Positions 52,918 through 62,010 of a DNA stretch of 64,000 nt are shown here, in pieces. Position 1 is the first letter of the stretch; every line of letters begins with the position of its first letter. The notes under the pieces are model-generated. The model was given only the letters and a program-made list of their open reading frames with translations. It was not told where the DNA came from and did no database searches. The DNA comes from Hymenobacter rubripertinctus. GTDB lineage: Bacteria; Bacteroidota; Bacteroidia; Cytophagales; Hymenobacteraceae. The translations under genes and the position numbers were made by a program. The stretch spans positions 58,419-122,418 of the forward strand of contig NZ_QYCN01000004.1 in assembly GCF_003583925.1 (NCBI RefSeq). Reading direction: 5' to 3'.

Positions 52918-52931
52918 CCGATCAGAGTTGA

Positions 52932-53999
52932 TTAGGAGGCCACGCGCTGCCGCTCGGCCCGACTATGATAAACCCCCAGAAAGACGCTCAGCAGCAAGGA
53001 CAGCACCACCAGCATCACGATGAGCATGATGTTGCCGAGGTAGGCAAAGTTGATGACCAGCAGAATAACCACTACGTTCAGCAAACCCAGCAGAATGACG
53101 GTACTGATTTGCTGGAAACCCATGGCCAGAATGCGGTGATGCACGTGGTTTTTATCGGGAGAAAACGGCGAGCGGCCGGCCATCATACGCACGATGAATA
53201 CGCGGAGCGTATCGAACAAGGGCACGAACAGGATGCCCACGGCCACCGATGGCGCGGCTGAAGCGAAGGGCTGACCTACCTTCAGTCCCATTTCGATGAA
53301 CTGAATCGTGAGAATGGAGACGATAAACCCGCACACCAGCGAGCCGGTATCGCCCATGAAAATACTGGCTTTGTGGAAGTTGTAGCGCAAAAACCCCAGA
53401 ATACCACCTACTACGCACACCGAGACGAAAGCGTAGTTCTGAAAATCGGGGCCACCATACTGGTAGAAATAGTAGCCGTAGGTGCTCACGATGATGAGCA
53501 CGATGGAGCCGGCCAACCCGTCTAAGCCGTCAATCAGGTTGATGGCGTTGGTGATGCCCACAATGGCGAAGAAGGTAAACGCGTAGCTGACGCCAACGGG
53601 CAACTCCTCAATCCCTAGAATACCCTGGAAACTCGTAATCCGCACGTCGGCCATAATCATGACGACGCCCGTGGCCAGTAGCTGGCCCACGAATTTTTTG
53701 GCTACCGAAATACTCACCAGATCATCTTTCAGACCTACGAAAAACAGCACGATGCATCCGGCCAGCAACTGCTGCACCCCGTTGTTGAGGGGCGCAAAAA
53801 TGGTGAGGGCCGACATGAAGCCCGCGAATACCGCAACGCCACCCAGGCGGGGCGTCAGCGACTCATGCACGGTCCGCACGTTGGGCGTGTCGAGCATGTT
53901 TTTCAGGTGGGCGATGTAGATGATGGACGGCACGGCGAACAACGCCACCAGAAACGCCCAAAGGGAGGACAGACCCAACTGAATTCCGAGTGCATTCAT
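52932..53999 (-). CDS. TagO/WecA-like undecaprenyl-phosphate sugar-1-phosphate transferase
   Basis: A 355-residue membrane enzyme of the MraY/WecA family, with about ten helices. It moves a sugar-1-phosphate from a UDP-sugar to undecaprenyl phosphate, starting a surface glycan. Signatures are LTPRLGGVAVFAGF, FFVGLKDDL, NAINLIDGLDGLAGSIVLII and the nucleotide-site loop SPDKNHVHHRILAMG. The HHR-type loop favours WecA/TagO over MraY. Which glycan it starts cannot be told. Confidence 0.92.
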   Translation of the reverse strand: MNALGIQLGLSSLWAFLVALFAVPSIIYIAHLKNMLDTPNVRTVHESLTPRLGGVAVFAGFMSALTIFAPLNNGVQQLLAGCIVLFFVGLKDDLVSISVAKKFVGQLLATGVVMIMADVRITSFQGILGIEELPVGVSYAFTFFAIVGITNAINLIDGLDGLAGSIVLIIVSTYGYYFYQYGGPDFQNYAFVSVCVVGGILGFLRYNFHKASIFMGDTGSLVCGFIVSILTIQFIEMGLKVGQPFASAAPSVAVGILFVPLFDTLRVFIVRMMAGRSPFSPDKNHVHHRILAMGFQQISTVILLGLLNVVVILLVINFAYLGNIMLIVMLVVLSLLLSVFLGVYHSRAERQRVAS

Positions 54000-54054
54000 T
54001 GCGGTTCGGCTCTGGTAAGAAGCGCGTCCCGACCTGAGACGCGCAATGGAAAGA

Positions 54055-54062
54055 CAAAGATA
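54055..54062 (-). promoter_or_regulatory. Promoter -7 element before the TagO/WecA gene
   Basis: TATCTTTG on the minus strand, exact TAnnTTTG, 55 bp upstream of the start codon. Confidence 0.5.
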
Positions 54063-54065
54063 CGG

Positions 54066-54485
54066 TTAGCCATGCAGTACGCCGGGCTGCTGATCGAGCA
54101 GCGCAATGGGCGTAAGCTTATCGGTGGCAATGGAGCCGGGCTCAAAGACGAACTTCTTATCGAAGACTTGGCTTCCGATGTAGTAGCTCACCCAGTACTG
54201 GTTGTAGAGGTGGAACAGGGCCGGGTCGAGGGGCTCAACGGCAGCCACGGCCTGGGGAGGCACCTCGGGCAGCACGTGGCGCAGGGTGGAGGTGCGGATG
54301 GTTTCGCCCTCGGGGCCAGGACCATAACCGTTGGAGCTGATGATGACGTTTTGCAGCACCTCCTCGTTCATGTTGAGCAGATATACCTGCCAACCCGGCT
54401 GCTCACCAGCTACCGGCACCATCGAATCGGGTACTACGGCAATAGAAACCCCTTCTACGGGGCGGAACGTAATGTCTTTTTTCAT
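54066..54485 (-). CDS. Conserved hypothetical protein overlapping lipB
   Basis: A 139-residue cytoplasmic protein (MKKDITFRPVEGVSIAVVPD..., then WQVYLLNMNEEVLQNVIISS and VFDKKFVFEPGSIATDKLTP). It has a mixed alpha/beta look without membrane helices or a signal peptide. I do not recognise the family. Its ATG overlaps the lipB stop (ATGA), so the two are translationally coupled; a link to lipoylation is only suggested by that. Confidence 0.75.
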   Translation of the reverse strand: MKKDITFRPVEGVSIAVVPDSMVPVAGEQPGWQVYLLNMNEEVLQNVIISSNGYGPGPEGETIRTSTLRHVLPEVPPQAVAAVEPLDPALFHLYNQYWVSYYIGSQVFDKKFVFEPGSIATDKLTPIALLDQQPGVLHG

Positions 54486-55288
54486 GAGGCAGATTCATTG
54501 ACCAGCCCGGCTCCGAACAAGCGGGCCAGGTGTGGAACCAGGCGGTCCTGGACTTCGGCTACCGACACCGCCCGCCCCAGTTCCTGTTGCAGGGAGGTGA
54601 CGGCCTTATCGGTGATGCCGCAGGGCACAATGTGGCCGAAATAGGCCAAGTCGGTGTTGATGTTGAGGGCGAAACCGTGCATAGTCACCCAGCGGCTGCA
54701 CTTCACTCCCAGGGCACAGATTTTCCGCGGGTTGGGGTCGCCGTCTTCAAAATCGAGCCAAACTCCGGTGAGCCCGGCAATGCGGCCGGCTCTTACGTCG
54801 TAATCCGCCAGAGTATGGATGACCGCTTCTTCCAGCAGGCGCAGGTACTGGTGAATGTCGGTAAAAAAATTATCGAGGTCGAAAATAGGGTAGCCCACCA
54901 ACTGACCCGGGCCGTGGTAGGTAATGTCGCCGCCGCGGTTGATGCGGTGAAAAGTGGCTCCGTGACCGGCCAACTCGGCTTCGGTCAGCAGCAGGTGTTC
55001 CGGCTTACCACTCTTGCCCAGCGTGTACACGTGCGGATGCTGGCACAGCAACAAGTAATTGGGAGTTGCGCTTACCGGCGCGCCGGCCTCCTGGGCCTGC
55101 CGGTTACGGGTTTTGACAGCCAGCGTCTGGGCCAATAGCTGCTCCTGCAAATCCCAGGCTTGCTGATACGCTACCAGTCCCAGCCGCCGGACTACTACCT
55201 CCCGGTTCTGGCTGGCCGGGACAGCGGCCGGACCTGGCGGACGGGAATCCGTTGGTACAGGGCTTACGCAGGCAGAATACTGGGTCAT
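54482..55288 (-). CDS. lipB: Octanoyl-[acyl-carrier-protein]:protein N-octanoyltransferase
   Basis: A 268-residue LipB, transferring octanoate from ACP to lipoyl domains. Motifs are RGGDITYHGPGQLVGYPIFD, KICALGVKCSRWVTMHGFAL with the catalytic Lys, and HIVPCGITDKAVTS with the catalytic Cys. The ATG at 55288 leaves an N-terminal Pro/Ser-rich extension of about 35 residues beyond the conserved start (EVVVRRLGLVAYQQAWDLQE); the real start might be internal. Confidence 0.95.
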   Translation of the reverse strand: MTQYSACVSPVPTDSRPPGPAAVPASQNREVVVRRLGLVAYQQAWDLQEQLLAQTLAVKTRNRQAQEAGAPVSATPNYLLLCQHPHVYTLGKSGKPEHLLLTEAELAGHGATFHRINRGGDITYHGPGQLVGYPIFDLDNFFTDIHQYLRLLEEAVIHTLADYDVRAGRIAGLTGVWLDFEDGDPNPRKICALGVKCSRWVTMHGFALNINTDLAYFGHIVPCGITDKAVTSLQQELGRAVSVAEVQDRLVPHLARLFGAGLVNESAS

Positions 55289-55580
55289 GGGCAAGGCTGA
55301 TTTAGCTGAAACGGCACACCAGGAGCTATTGCTTCGGGCTGTTTTGCCGGCCAAAGGCGACACTAGCATTCAGCAATTTAGCCATTTCGGGCGGACCATA
55401 TCACGCTTTGCGCTCCGTTTCAGGCCGCCGCCGGCCCGGAAACCCGACATCGGGAAGCCGGTGGCGCGTAAAACGCCCAAAGGTACTAGATTTCGCTCCA
55501 ATCTGGTCCTGCCACTGGCGCTCAATCGTGCGCCGAAGCTTGGCGGGTACCTTCCCGCTCACCCTCTTCCTGCCTCGCCC

Positions 55581-55943
55581 ATGTCGTCCTCATCTGCCCA
55601 CCAGCTCGGCCGCGCGGGCGAAGCCGCAGCCCTGGAGTACCTGCTGGCCCGCGGCTATGAACTGCTGCACCGCAACTACCGCTACCGCCGGGCCGAGGTA
55701 GACCTGATTATGCAGCTGGGTCCGGCCTTGCTGGTATTCGTGGAGGTGAAAGCACGTTCCTCGGCGCACTACGGCTACCCCGAGGAGTTCGTGACCGAGC
55801 GCAAGCGCCAGTTGCTGCGCCTCGCCGCCGAGCACTTGCAGGAAACCCTGAACTGGACCGGCGACATCCGCTTCGACATCCTGGCCCTGACCGCCACCGC
55901 CACCGGCCTGCGCGTGGAGCATTTCGAGGACGCTTTTTTTTGA
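55581..55943 (+). CDS. YraN family (UPF0102) nuclease-like protein
   Basis: A 120-residue protein with the YraN signature: LGRAGEAAALEYLLARGYEL, NYRYRRAEVDLIMQ and LLVFVEVKARSSAHYGYPEE. The E-D-ExK residues resemble a restriction-endonuclease-like active site. The ATG at 55581 gives the normal length; the 98 upstream codons overlap the lipB promoter region and are not protein-like. TAGATTTC at 55488 is a possible -7 element. Confidence 0.92.
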   Translation: MSSSSAHQLGRAGEAAALEYLLARGYELLHRNYRYRRAEVDLIMQLGPALLVFVEVKARSSAHYGYPEEFVTERKRQLLRLAAEHLQETLNWTGDIRFDILALTATATGLRVEHFEDAFF

Positions 55944-56013
55944 GCACATGAGCCGGACAGCTGTGATGCGCGACCGGTCTTTCTGCACGTAGTGCGAAAC
56001 GCAGTGTAAGCAC

Positions 56014-56043
56014 GAAGCCCCTGACGCGCGCATCAGGGGCTTC
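56014..56043. terminator. Terminator hairpin between yraN and the lipoprotein gene
   Basis: GAAGCCCCTGA / TCAGGGGCTTC, 11 bp with an 8-nt loop, between convergent genes. Confidence 0.75.
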
Positions 56044-56105
56044 GGAATGATAACTGCCCTGAATTTACACGAAAGCAGACCGCACGCATCCATTCAGGCA
56101 TTTAC

Positions 56106-57062
56106 TCACTGAGAGCCGGGGCGGCTCTTGTCGGGCTGGCCGCGGTTGTCGAGCTTGTCTTTCTCGTAGATGAGCACGCCGTTGCGGTTGTACTCTTTCA
56201 CCAGCACGGGCTCCTTCAGCTCGGGGTCGAAGCCCGACTCGCCGTACTGGTACACGTAATGGCGGCGGTCCTTGGTGCTGCGGAAGCCCCAGTAGTTCAC
56301 CCATTCCCCTACCCGCTTGCCATTCTCGAACTGGCCTTCCCACTCGCGCTTGCCATTCTCCAGGTAGCGGGCGTAGTCGCCTTCCAGCTCGCCATTGAGG
56401 TAAGGTACTATTTCCTTTACCTGCTTGCGGGAAGCGTCGTAGTACGTGATGTTGGCATCACGCGGAAAGCCCAGGTCGTAGTGAATCTTGGAAATCAGCA
56501 CGTTGTCGCCCGTAAACCGCTCCCAGCGCAGGTGGCGGGTACCGAGGGAAAAGTAGCCGGTTTCAATCACTTTGCCGCCCTGCATTTTCTTGTACGGGCC
56601 ATGCAGCACCTTGTCAGCGGCGGGGTCGAGTTCGGCGCTAGCCTTGAATATTTTGCGCTTCCGGGGGTTGAAGTAGTAGCGGGCGGGCGCAAAAGGATTG
56701 GGCTGCTGGAAATTTTTGAGGTAGTAAAACACCTCAATTACCTGTCGCTTACCCTTGGGTCCCGATTTGGTATAGCCCTTTTTAATTGGCTCCCCCAGGA
56801 AAACGTTCTTCTTTTTCTTGGGCTTGCGCTGGGCAGCTTTCTCCTTGGCTTTGGCCGCGCGCTCCTGCTCCTTGGTCATCGTCACGCGCTTGGCCACCAA
56901 CGACGGCGTGCCGGTAGTATCCGACGTGGTTATGAGCGTATCGGCCCCGGCCGTCAGCAGGCCCGGCGGCTCGGGGCGGCTGTTGAAGGAAACCGTTTTG
57001 GGGGAGCAGGCCCCCGCCAGCAGCAATACCACCGGCAGGACATACAAACGAAACAGACGCAT
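56106..57062 (-). CDS. YwqK/MORN-like repeat lipoprotein
   Basis: A 318-residue lipoprotein (lipobox AGAC, Cys19). A basic Lys/Arg-rich stretch (KEQERAAKAKEKAAQRKPKK) precedes MORN-like repeats of the YwqK type in the second half: YYDASRKQVKEIVPYLNGEL, EGDYARYLENGKREWEGQFE, NGKRVGEWVNYWGF. The YwqK family is often labelled an antitoxin, but in Bacteroidota most members are exported repeat proteins and I see no toxin partner. The ATG at 57062 starts the lipoprotein signal. Confidence 0.8.
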   Translation of the reverse strand: MRLFRLYVLPVVLLLAGACSPKTVSFNSRPEPPGLLTAGADTLITTSDTTGTPSLVAKRVTMTKEQERAAKAKEKAAQRKPKKKKNVFLGEPIKKGYTKSGPKGKRQVIEVFYYLKNFQQPNPFAPARYYFNPRKRKIFKASAELDPAADKVLHGPYKKMQGGKVIETGYFSLGTRHLRWERFTGDNVLISKIHYDLGFPRDANITYYDASRKQVKEIVPYLNGELEGDYARYLENGKREWEGQFENGKRVGEWVNYWGFRSTKDRRHYVYQYGESGFDPELKEPVLVKEYNRNGVLIYEKDKLDNRGQPDKSRPGSQ

Positions 57063-57263
57063 TATGGAGACAGACAGAGATTCGGAGCAACTAACGTAAA
57101 GATAAAGGGATTTAGTACCCGACCGACCGATAAACCTAACCGAAGTTGCGCCCGGGTACCAGGCAACCGCCGCTGTCAGGGGTACCCGCGCCGCATGCAC
57201 CAGCGGCATTGGCCCACTGCCCGGCACTACCCCCTATCTTACGGCTCGCCAGTCAGGGCCAAA

Positions 57264-57299
57264 ACAAAACCCCGACGACCAGAGCCGCCAGGGTTTTGT
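57264..57299 (-). terminator. Terminator after htpG
   Basis: On the minus strand ACAAAACCC pairs with GGGTTTTGT across 18 nt, and the right side runs into TTTTGTTTT; 31 bp after the htpG stop. Confidence 0.55.
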
Positions 57300-57329
57300 A
57301 CTCCTTAAAACTTTATAGACTTTCTAACG

Positions 57330-59174
57330 CTACCCAGCGGCCAGCAAGTCGGCGCTACGCTTCACAAAAGCCGTCAGGGCCTCGCCCTTTAGCATTCCCT
57401 GCGCCAGCAGAGCCAGATCGAAGGCCTGGCGGGCCAGCTTGCCACCCTCCTCGCCTTCGGCACCAAGTACGCGCTGGGTGATGGGATGATTGGCATTCAC
57501 GCTCACGGTATAGCTGTCGGGCAAAGAGCCGAACATCTGCATTCCCCCACCCCCGCCAGTGCGCTGCATGTCTTTCATGCGGCGCATGAACTCGGGCAGC
57601 GTAATAACAACGGGCGCATCCTGGGGCGACAGGGCTTCCACCTGCACGTGCATCTGCTCGTTGCTGATGGCCTGCTTGAACACGTCGGTCAGGCGGGTTT
57701 TGTCGTCGTCGCTGAGCACGCTTTCCGGGGCGTCATCCTTTTCGATAAGCTTGCCCACCGTATCGGCATCTACGCGCTTAAAGGTGGTCTTCTCCAGTTT
57801 CTGCTCCATCTGCCCGATGAAGTGCGAATCGAGCGGACCGCTGAGGTCAAGCACATCGTAGCCACGGTCCTGGGCAGCCTGCACGAAGCTGTGCTGGGCC
57901 TCGGCGTCGGTAGTGTAGAGCACCACCGTCTGCTCACTCTTGTCCTGCTGGTTGGCCTGCACGAACTCCTGGTACTCGGGCAGGGTGAAGGCCTTGCCGG
58001 CCACGTTCTGCACCAGCACGAAATCCTTGGCCTTCTCGTAGAACTTCTCGTCCGAGAGCATGCCGTATTTCACGAACAGGCCGATGTCACTCCATTTCTG
58101 CTCGTAGCCTTCCCGGTCTTTGCGGAAAAGCTCAGCCAGCTTATCGGCTACTTTTTTGGTGATGTACTGGTTGATTTTGCGCACCGCACCATCGGCCTGC
58201 AAAAAGCTGCGGCTCACGTTGAGCGGAATATCGGGCGAGTCAATCACGCCGTGCAGCAGCATCAAAAACTCGGGCACTACGTCCTTCACCTCATCGGTAA
58301 TGAAGACCTGACGCGAGTAGAGTTGGATTTTGTTGCGCTGGAGCTGCAACTCATCCTTCACCTTCGGGAAATACAGGATTCCGGTCAGGTTGAAGGGGTA
58401 ATCCACGTTGAGGTGAATCCAGAACAGAGGCGGCTCCGAAAACGGATAGAGCTCCTGGTAGAAGTTCACGTAGTCCTCGTCGGTGAGTTCGGCCGGCTGC
58501 TTGGTCCAGATGGGCTTGGTCTGGTTGATGACCTCGCCCTCGAACTCGATTTCAACGGGCAGAAACTTGCAGTATTTGGTCAGAATGCCCTTTAGGCGGG
58601 CTTCCTCCAGAAACTCGTCGGAGTCGTCGGCCACGTGCAGCACCACATCGGTGCCGCGCTCGGCCTTGGCGTGCTCACCTTCAGTTTCTTCGAGCGTAAA
58701 CTCGGTGCTGCCGTCGCAGGTCCAGTGAGCCGTGGGGGTACCCTCCTGGTGCGACTTCGACCAGATTTCGACTTCCTTGGCCACCATGAAGGCCGAGTAG
58801 AACCCCAACCCGAACTGGCCGATGATCTGGTCTTTGGCCTGGGCATCGGTTTCCTTGTATTTCTCCACGAACTCGGTGGCTCCGGAGAAAGCAATCTGGT
58901 TGATGTACTTCTTAATTTCTTCGGCACTCATACCCAGGCCGTGGTCGGAAACCGTGATTTTGCGGGCTTCCTTGTCCACGGTCACGCGCACCTTCAACTC
59001 GCCTAACTCGCCTTTAAACTCCCCTTGCCGGGCCAGACTTTGCAGCTTCTGGGTGGCGTCTACCGCGTTGCTCACCAACTCCCGCAGAAAAATCTCGTGG
59101 TCGGAGTAGAGGAACTTCTTGATGATGGGGAAGATATTCTCGGTATGAATCGAGATGCTACCTTTCTCTTGCAT
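57330..59174 (-). CDS. htpG: Molecular chaperone HtpG (Hsp90)
   Basis: A 614-residue bacterial Hsp90. The N-terminal ATPase has SDHEIFLRELVSNAVDATQK, VSDHGLGMSAEEI and GQFGLGFYSAFMVA; the middle domain has KGVIDSPDIPLNVSRSFLQA-like sequence (read here as GVIDSPDIPLNVSRSFLQAD) and the C-terminal dimerisation domain follows. The ATG at 59174 (MQEKGSISIHTENIFPIIKK) is the family start; the 48 codons upstream have no support. Slightly shorter than the E. coli protein but complete. Confidence 0.97.
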   Translation of the reverse strand: MQEKGSISIHTENIFPIIKKFLYSDHEIFLRELVSNAVDATQKLQSLARQGEFKGELGELKVRVTVDKEARKITVSDHGLGMSAEEIKKYINQIAFSGATEFVEKYKETDAQAKDQIIGQFGLGFYSAFMVAKEVEIWSKSHQEGTPTAHWTCDGSTEFTLEETEGEHAKAERGTDVVLHVADDSDEFLEEARLKGILTKYCKFLPVEIEFEGEVINQTKPIWTKQPAELTDEDYVNFYQELYPFSEPPLFWIHLNVDYPFNLTGILYFPKVKDELQLQRNKIQLYSRQVFITDEVKDVVPEFLMLLHGVIDSPDIPLNVSRSFLQADGAVRKINQYITKKVADKLAELFRKDREGYEQKWSDIGLFVKYGMLSDEKFYEKAKDFVLVQNVAGKAFTLPEYQEFVQANQQDKSEQTVVLYTTDAEAQHSFVQAAQDRGYDVLDLSGPLDSHFIGQMEQKLEKTTFKRVDADTVGKLIEKDDAPESVLSDDDKTRLTDVFKQAISNEQMHVQVEALSPQDAPVVITLPEFMRRMKDMQRTGGGGGMQMFGSLPDSYTVSVNANHPITQRVLGAEGEEGGKLARQAFDLALLAQGMLKGEALTAFVKRSADLLAAG

Positions 59175-59372
59175 AACAGGATCAGAAAGAGTGAATGAAA
59201 ACAAAACCAGACGATTTGCCAGTCCGCGAACCCACGAATCGTGCTGGCGGCCTCGTTTCAAACCCTGTTCCACTTCATGGGCGGCTGCCAGTTTGACAGC
59301 GCAATCCATTTTCGCCAATCCCCCCGTAGCTGAGTGTACGTTTTGATAAGGCCTTCTCTTACAGCTACTCCT

Positions 59373-59666
59373 ATGACCAATTACTCTTATTTCCGGCCGG
59401 CCGATTTAAGCGCTTTGCTCACGCTGGAACAACGATTCAACGTTATTGCCCGCCGGTTGCTCCTGCACCTTCTCCTGAGTCTGACGGGGTTACTGACCGG
59501 CAGTGTGCTGCTGGCTCAGGGCGTTGGGCTTTTTGCGGGGCTGCTGCTGCTGGTTCTGAGCGTGGGGCTGGCCTTGTGGAGTAGCCAGCGCTACCGCTTC
59601 GAGCGGGAGCATCTGTGGGTGGCGGTAGTCCGGCTGGCCGAACCTGCAACTCCGCGCCTGTTCTAG
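59373..59666 (+). CDS. Small two-helix membrane protein
   Basis: A 97-residue protein with two hydrophobic helices (LLLHLLLSLTGLLTGSVLLA and VGLFAGLLLLVLSVGLALWS) after a short soluble N-terminus (MTNYSYFRPADLSALLTLEQ). Family not recognised. Its TAG stop shares the palindrome CTAG with the stop of the convergent gene at 59663. Confidence 0.6.
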   Translation: MTNYSYFRPADLSALLTLEQRFNVIARRLLLHLLLSLTGLLTGSVLLAQGVGLFAGLLLLVLSVGLALWSSQRYRFEREHLWVAVVRLAEPATPRLF

Positions 59667-60130
59667 GCCACGGCCGAAGCCGTTGGCCTAGCCACTTGGG
59701 GGGCCTTGAATGAAGGTTTATGGGTGTTGACCACCTGCTGGAGCCAGTCGAGAGCGGTAGCCGCGTCGTCGAATATCTGCACCTCGAAGGCCGGCGGGAT
59801 TCCGCGGGCATCGAGCAAGGTTTGGTGCTGCCATTGCGATTTCAGTACCAGGGCCAGATGCCGTAGCGGCAGGGCAGCCACCCGGGGCAGGTAGTGGTAT
59901 TCCAGCCAGTGCTGATCCAACAGCAGGTCAGGCATGTCCTGAAGGTCCAGCAGCCACGCGCCCACGCCCTGTTGCTGCACCACACCCAACAGATGTTCCA
60001 GGGCCGGCGAGGCCCGATGAATGGAGGCCAGCGCCTGCCAATGCGTGCATACTATCTGGGCCGATTGCTCGTACCGGATCAGGAATTCGCTCCCGCTTCT
60101 TTTCTGCTGTTGCTCCACCACCTTACGCAT
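59663..60130 (-). CDS. STAS/SpoIIAA-like protein, paralogue 1
   Basis: A 155-residue cytoplasmic protein with an alternating strand/helix pattern like STAS or SpoIIAA domains: AWLLDLQDMPDLLLDQHWLE, then YHYLPRVAALPLRHLALVLK and EVQIFDDAATALDWLQQV. It resembles the product of 60279-60779 along its length. Members of this type are numerous in Hymenobacter-like genomes; their role is unknown. Confidence 0.75.
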   Translation of the reverse strand: MRKVVEQQQKRSGSEFLIRYEQSAQIVCTHWQALASIHRASPALEHLLGVVQQQGVGAWLLDLQDMPDLLLDQHWLEYHYLPRVAALPLRHLALVLKSQWQHQTLLDARGIPPAFEVQIFDDAATALDWLQQVVNTHKPSFKAPQVARPTASAVA

Positions 60131-60278
60131 GTATCACCGCCCCGTTTAATCTTCTATATCGTTCGCTCAGAGTACAATATTACGGACTACGGGGCAGTGA
60201 TTACCCCACCAACTCGGCCAACGACGGCAATGAGTCGCTCAACCCAGCCATGCGACTGTCGAAGCGGGGGCGGAAAGC

Positions 60279-60779
60279 TCAGGGGTTCATCATGGCAGCC
60301 TGCGGGGTACCCGAGCGGGAAGCGTGCCGGTTATCCCACTCGGGCAGGGCCTGCTGCCATTCGTTTTCCATCCGCCCGGCCACCAGGGCGGAGGGCGTCA
60401 GCCAATCGAGGGCGGCGGGGATGTCGGAAAAGAACTGCACGTTGGCCCGGGGCTGAGGGCGGCCTTCGACCAGCAAGGCTTCTACGACCAATTGGTTGTG
60501 CAGATTGATGGGCAGCACCAGCGCCAGCGTCCGGATGGGCAGGGCCTTGAACCGGGGCAACCAGGTTTCACTCAGCCAGGCCTGCTCATCGGTATTGACC
60601 AAGGGCAGATTGGACACGTCGGCCAGCCAGCGCCGAACCTGATACTGCTGCGAGTAGGCCAGGAGCCGCTCGAAAGCGGCTGGAATTCCGGCCGTATGCA
60701 TCGGCCCGGCCCAGTCCCAACGCAGTAATCGGAGAGTGGGCTCCAGCTGAACCTGAAGCGAATCGAAAGCGCAAACCAT
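60279..60779 (-). CDS. STAS/SpoIIAA-like protein, paralogue 2
   Basis: A 166-residue relative of the preceding gene: RRWLADVSNLPLVNTDEQAW, LSETWLPRFKALPIRTLALV and NVQFFSDIPAALDWLTP align with the matching parts there. The C-terminal 35 residues (GRMENEWQQALPEWDNRHAS) are polar and unmatched. Tandem placement suggests local duplication followed by strong divergence. Confidence 0.75.
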   Translation of the reverse strand: MVCAFDSLQVQLEPTLRLLRWDWAGPMHTAGIPAAFERLLAYSQQYQVRRWLADVSNLPLVNTDEQAWLSETWLPRFKALPIRTLALVLPINLHNQLVVEALLVEGRPQPRANVQFFSDIPAALDWLTPSALVAGRMENEWQQALPEWDNRHASRSGTPQAAMMNP

Positions 60780-61304
60780 TTCTAAAACACAAAATCAATC
60801 GGTTTATTTGATTGACAGGCACTAAAGTAGGCAATACGCTTGCAGAATAATACAAATTTCGCTTACCCTTCCTATTAGCTCGCTCAAGCCCCACATTCCG
60901 TCGCCCGACAGTTTCGGCTCCTTTCCGGGTACGACAGAACCGGGTTGCCGGACGCAGGCTGCGGGGCCGGGACCTGAGTGCCGTCAGCAAAGCCGGCCCG
61001 GCCGTTAGCGCAACGCGTTCTTCTGGCTACTGCCGCCTAGCATCAGACAAATAAGGCTTCTGCATGGCCGGAACCGGCAGTTTTGGGCAGGGGCCGCAGG
61101 CTGGCCGCCAACCGCCGCAACAACTTAAGGGTCATGTTTTTCATCTCGCTAACACCATGGTTTATCGCCGGCAAAGGTCGGTCGGAACCGTTACGCTACA
61201 ATGTTGCCGGCATTACGCTTTCGTGATGAAGACTTTCTGATACCCGCAGTATTGTGGCCGGATTTTTCCGCGTACATTTGCGTCCACACGACACATTGTT
61301 GCAA
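60780..61304. other. Intergenic region holding one promoter
   Basis: 525 bp between divergent genes. Apart from the promoter at 61252-61280 I see no gene or strong repeat. Open frames here are shadows in G/C-rich DNA. Confidence 0.5.
61252..61280 (+). promoter_or_regulatory. Promoter of the His-rich small gene and probably the receptor
   Basis: TTG at 61252-61254, an 18-bp spacer and TACATTTG at 61273-61280, an exact -7 match, 25 bp before the ATG. Confidence 0.65.
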
Positions 61305-61658
61305 ATGCGCACCCTTCGAACCCGGCTGGCCTTCGTGCTGCTCCTGTGCTTTGCACGGGTGCTGCTGCCCGATACGTGGGTGCTGGCCCTGCACGCGCAC
61401 GCGCACACAAATGCGCACACGGTGGAAGGAGCAGTGCCGACTGCCGGCACCGCCCGTTCGAAGGCCCAGCTCAGCGCCCGGCACCAGCATTGCACGGTCG
61501 ACCATTTTTATGATGCGGCCTTCCAGCCCTCGGCACCGCTGCACTTATCGGTTCGGTTGGCGCTACCCGAAGCGGCACTTTCCTGGGCGGCGCAGTCGGT
61601 CTGGCATTCCGCTACCCGCGCTACCGCCGACCTGCGCGGGCCGCCCCGGGTGGCATAA
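61305..61658 (+). CDS. Small exported His-rich protein upstream of a TonB receptor
   Basis: A 117-residue protein. The N-terminus is a membrane or signal segment (RTLRTRLAFVLLLCFARVLL), followed by HAHAHTNAHTVEG and ARHQHCTVDHFYDAAFQPSA, both rich in His with one Cys, and a short tail. Small His-containing proteins of this build often precede TonB-dependent receptors in Bacteroidota and are thought to handle metals. The start at 61305 lies 25 bp from a consensus promoter. Zinc or copper binding is inferred. Confidence 0.7.
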   Translation: MRTLRTRLAFVLLLCFARVLLPDTWVLALHAHAHTNAHTVEGAVPTAGTARSKAQLSARHQHCTVDHFYDAAFQPSAPLHLSVRLALPEAALSWAAQSVWHSATRATADLRGPPRVA

Positions 61659-62010
61659 GCATTGCCCAACGGAGCCATTGGCTTCCCCCCAAAACGGAGT
61701 AATGGCCGGGCTACGGCCCTACGTTGGCGGCTAATGCCATGAAGCCTGGGTTAGACTGCCGTCTGCGCCCATGCTTGCCCGGTTAGGTATGGCGGGCCGT
61801 CGGGTAGCGTGCCTTCAGTCCCTGCTCCTTCTTTTTTCTGACTCATTGGCCGCGTGGCGAACCTGCCGCTCATGGCTGCGCGCTTTTCTCCCGTTTGGTT
61901 GTGGAGATATTCCGGAGAAACCCTGGTTACTGACCAGGGTCTTCTTTTCCGGATGCGGGCAGCCTACTGGCCTGTTTCGCGCTTTTTTGCCGCCTCTTCC
62001 TGCTATTTCC
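61659..62010. other. 352-bp spacer before the TonB receptor
   Basis: Holds the hairpin at 61921-61939 and otherwise no feature that I can support. Confidence 0.5.
61921..61945 (+). terminator. Hairpin before the TonB receptor gene
   Basis: CCCTGGT / ACCAGGG with a 5-nt loop followed by TCTTCTTTT. It may end the small gene's transcript or attenuate the receptor gene. Confidence 0.55.

Noticed and set aside
56106-57062. Antitoxin of a toxin-antitoxin pair (YwqK label)
   Set aside because: The protein is an exported lipoprotein with MORN-like repeats and has no neighbouring toxin.
60586-60990. Minus-strand frame before the second STAS-like gene
   Set aside because: It overlaps a well-supported gene in another frame and has no recognisable features.
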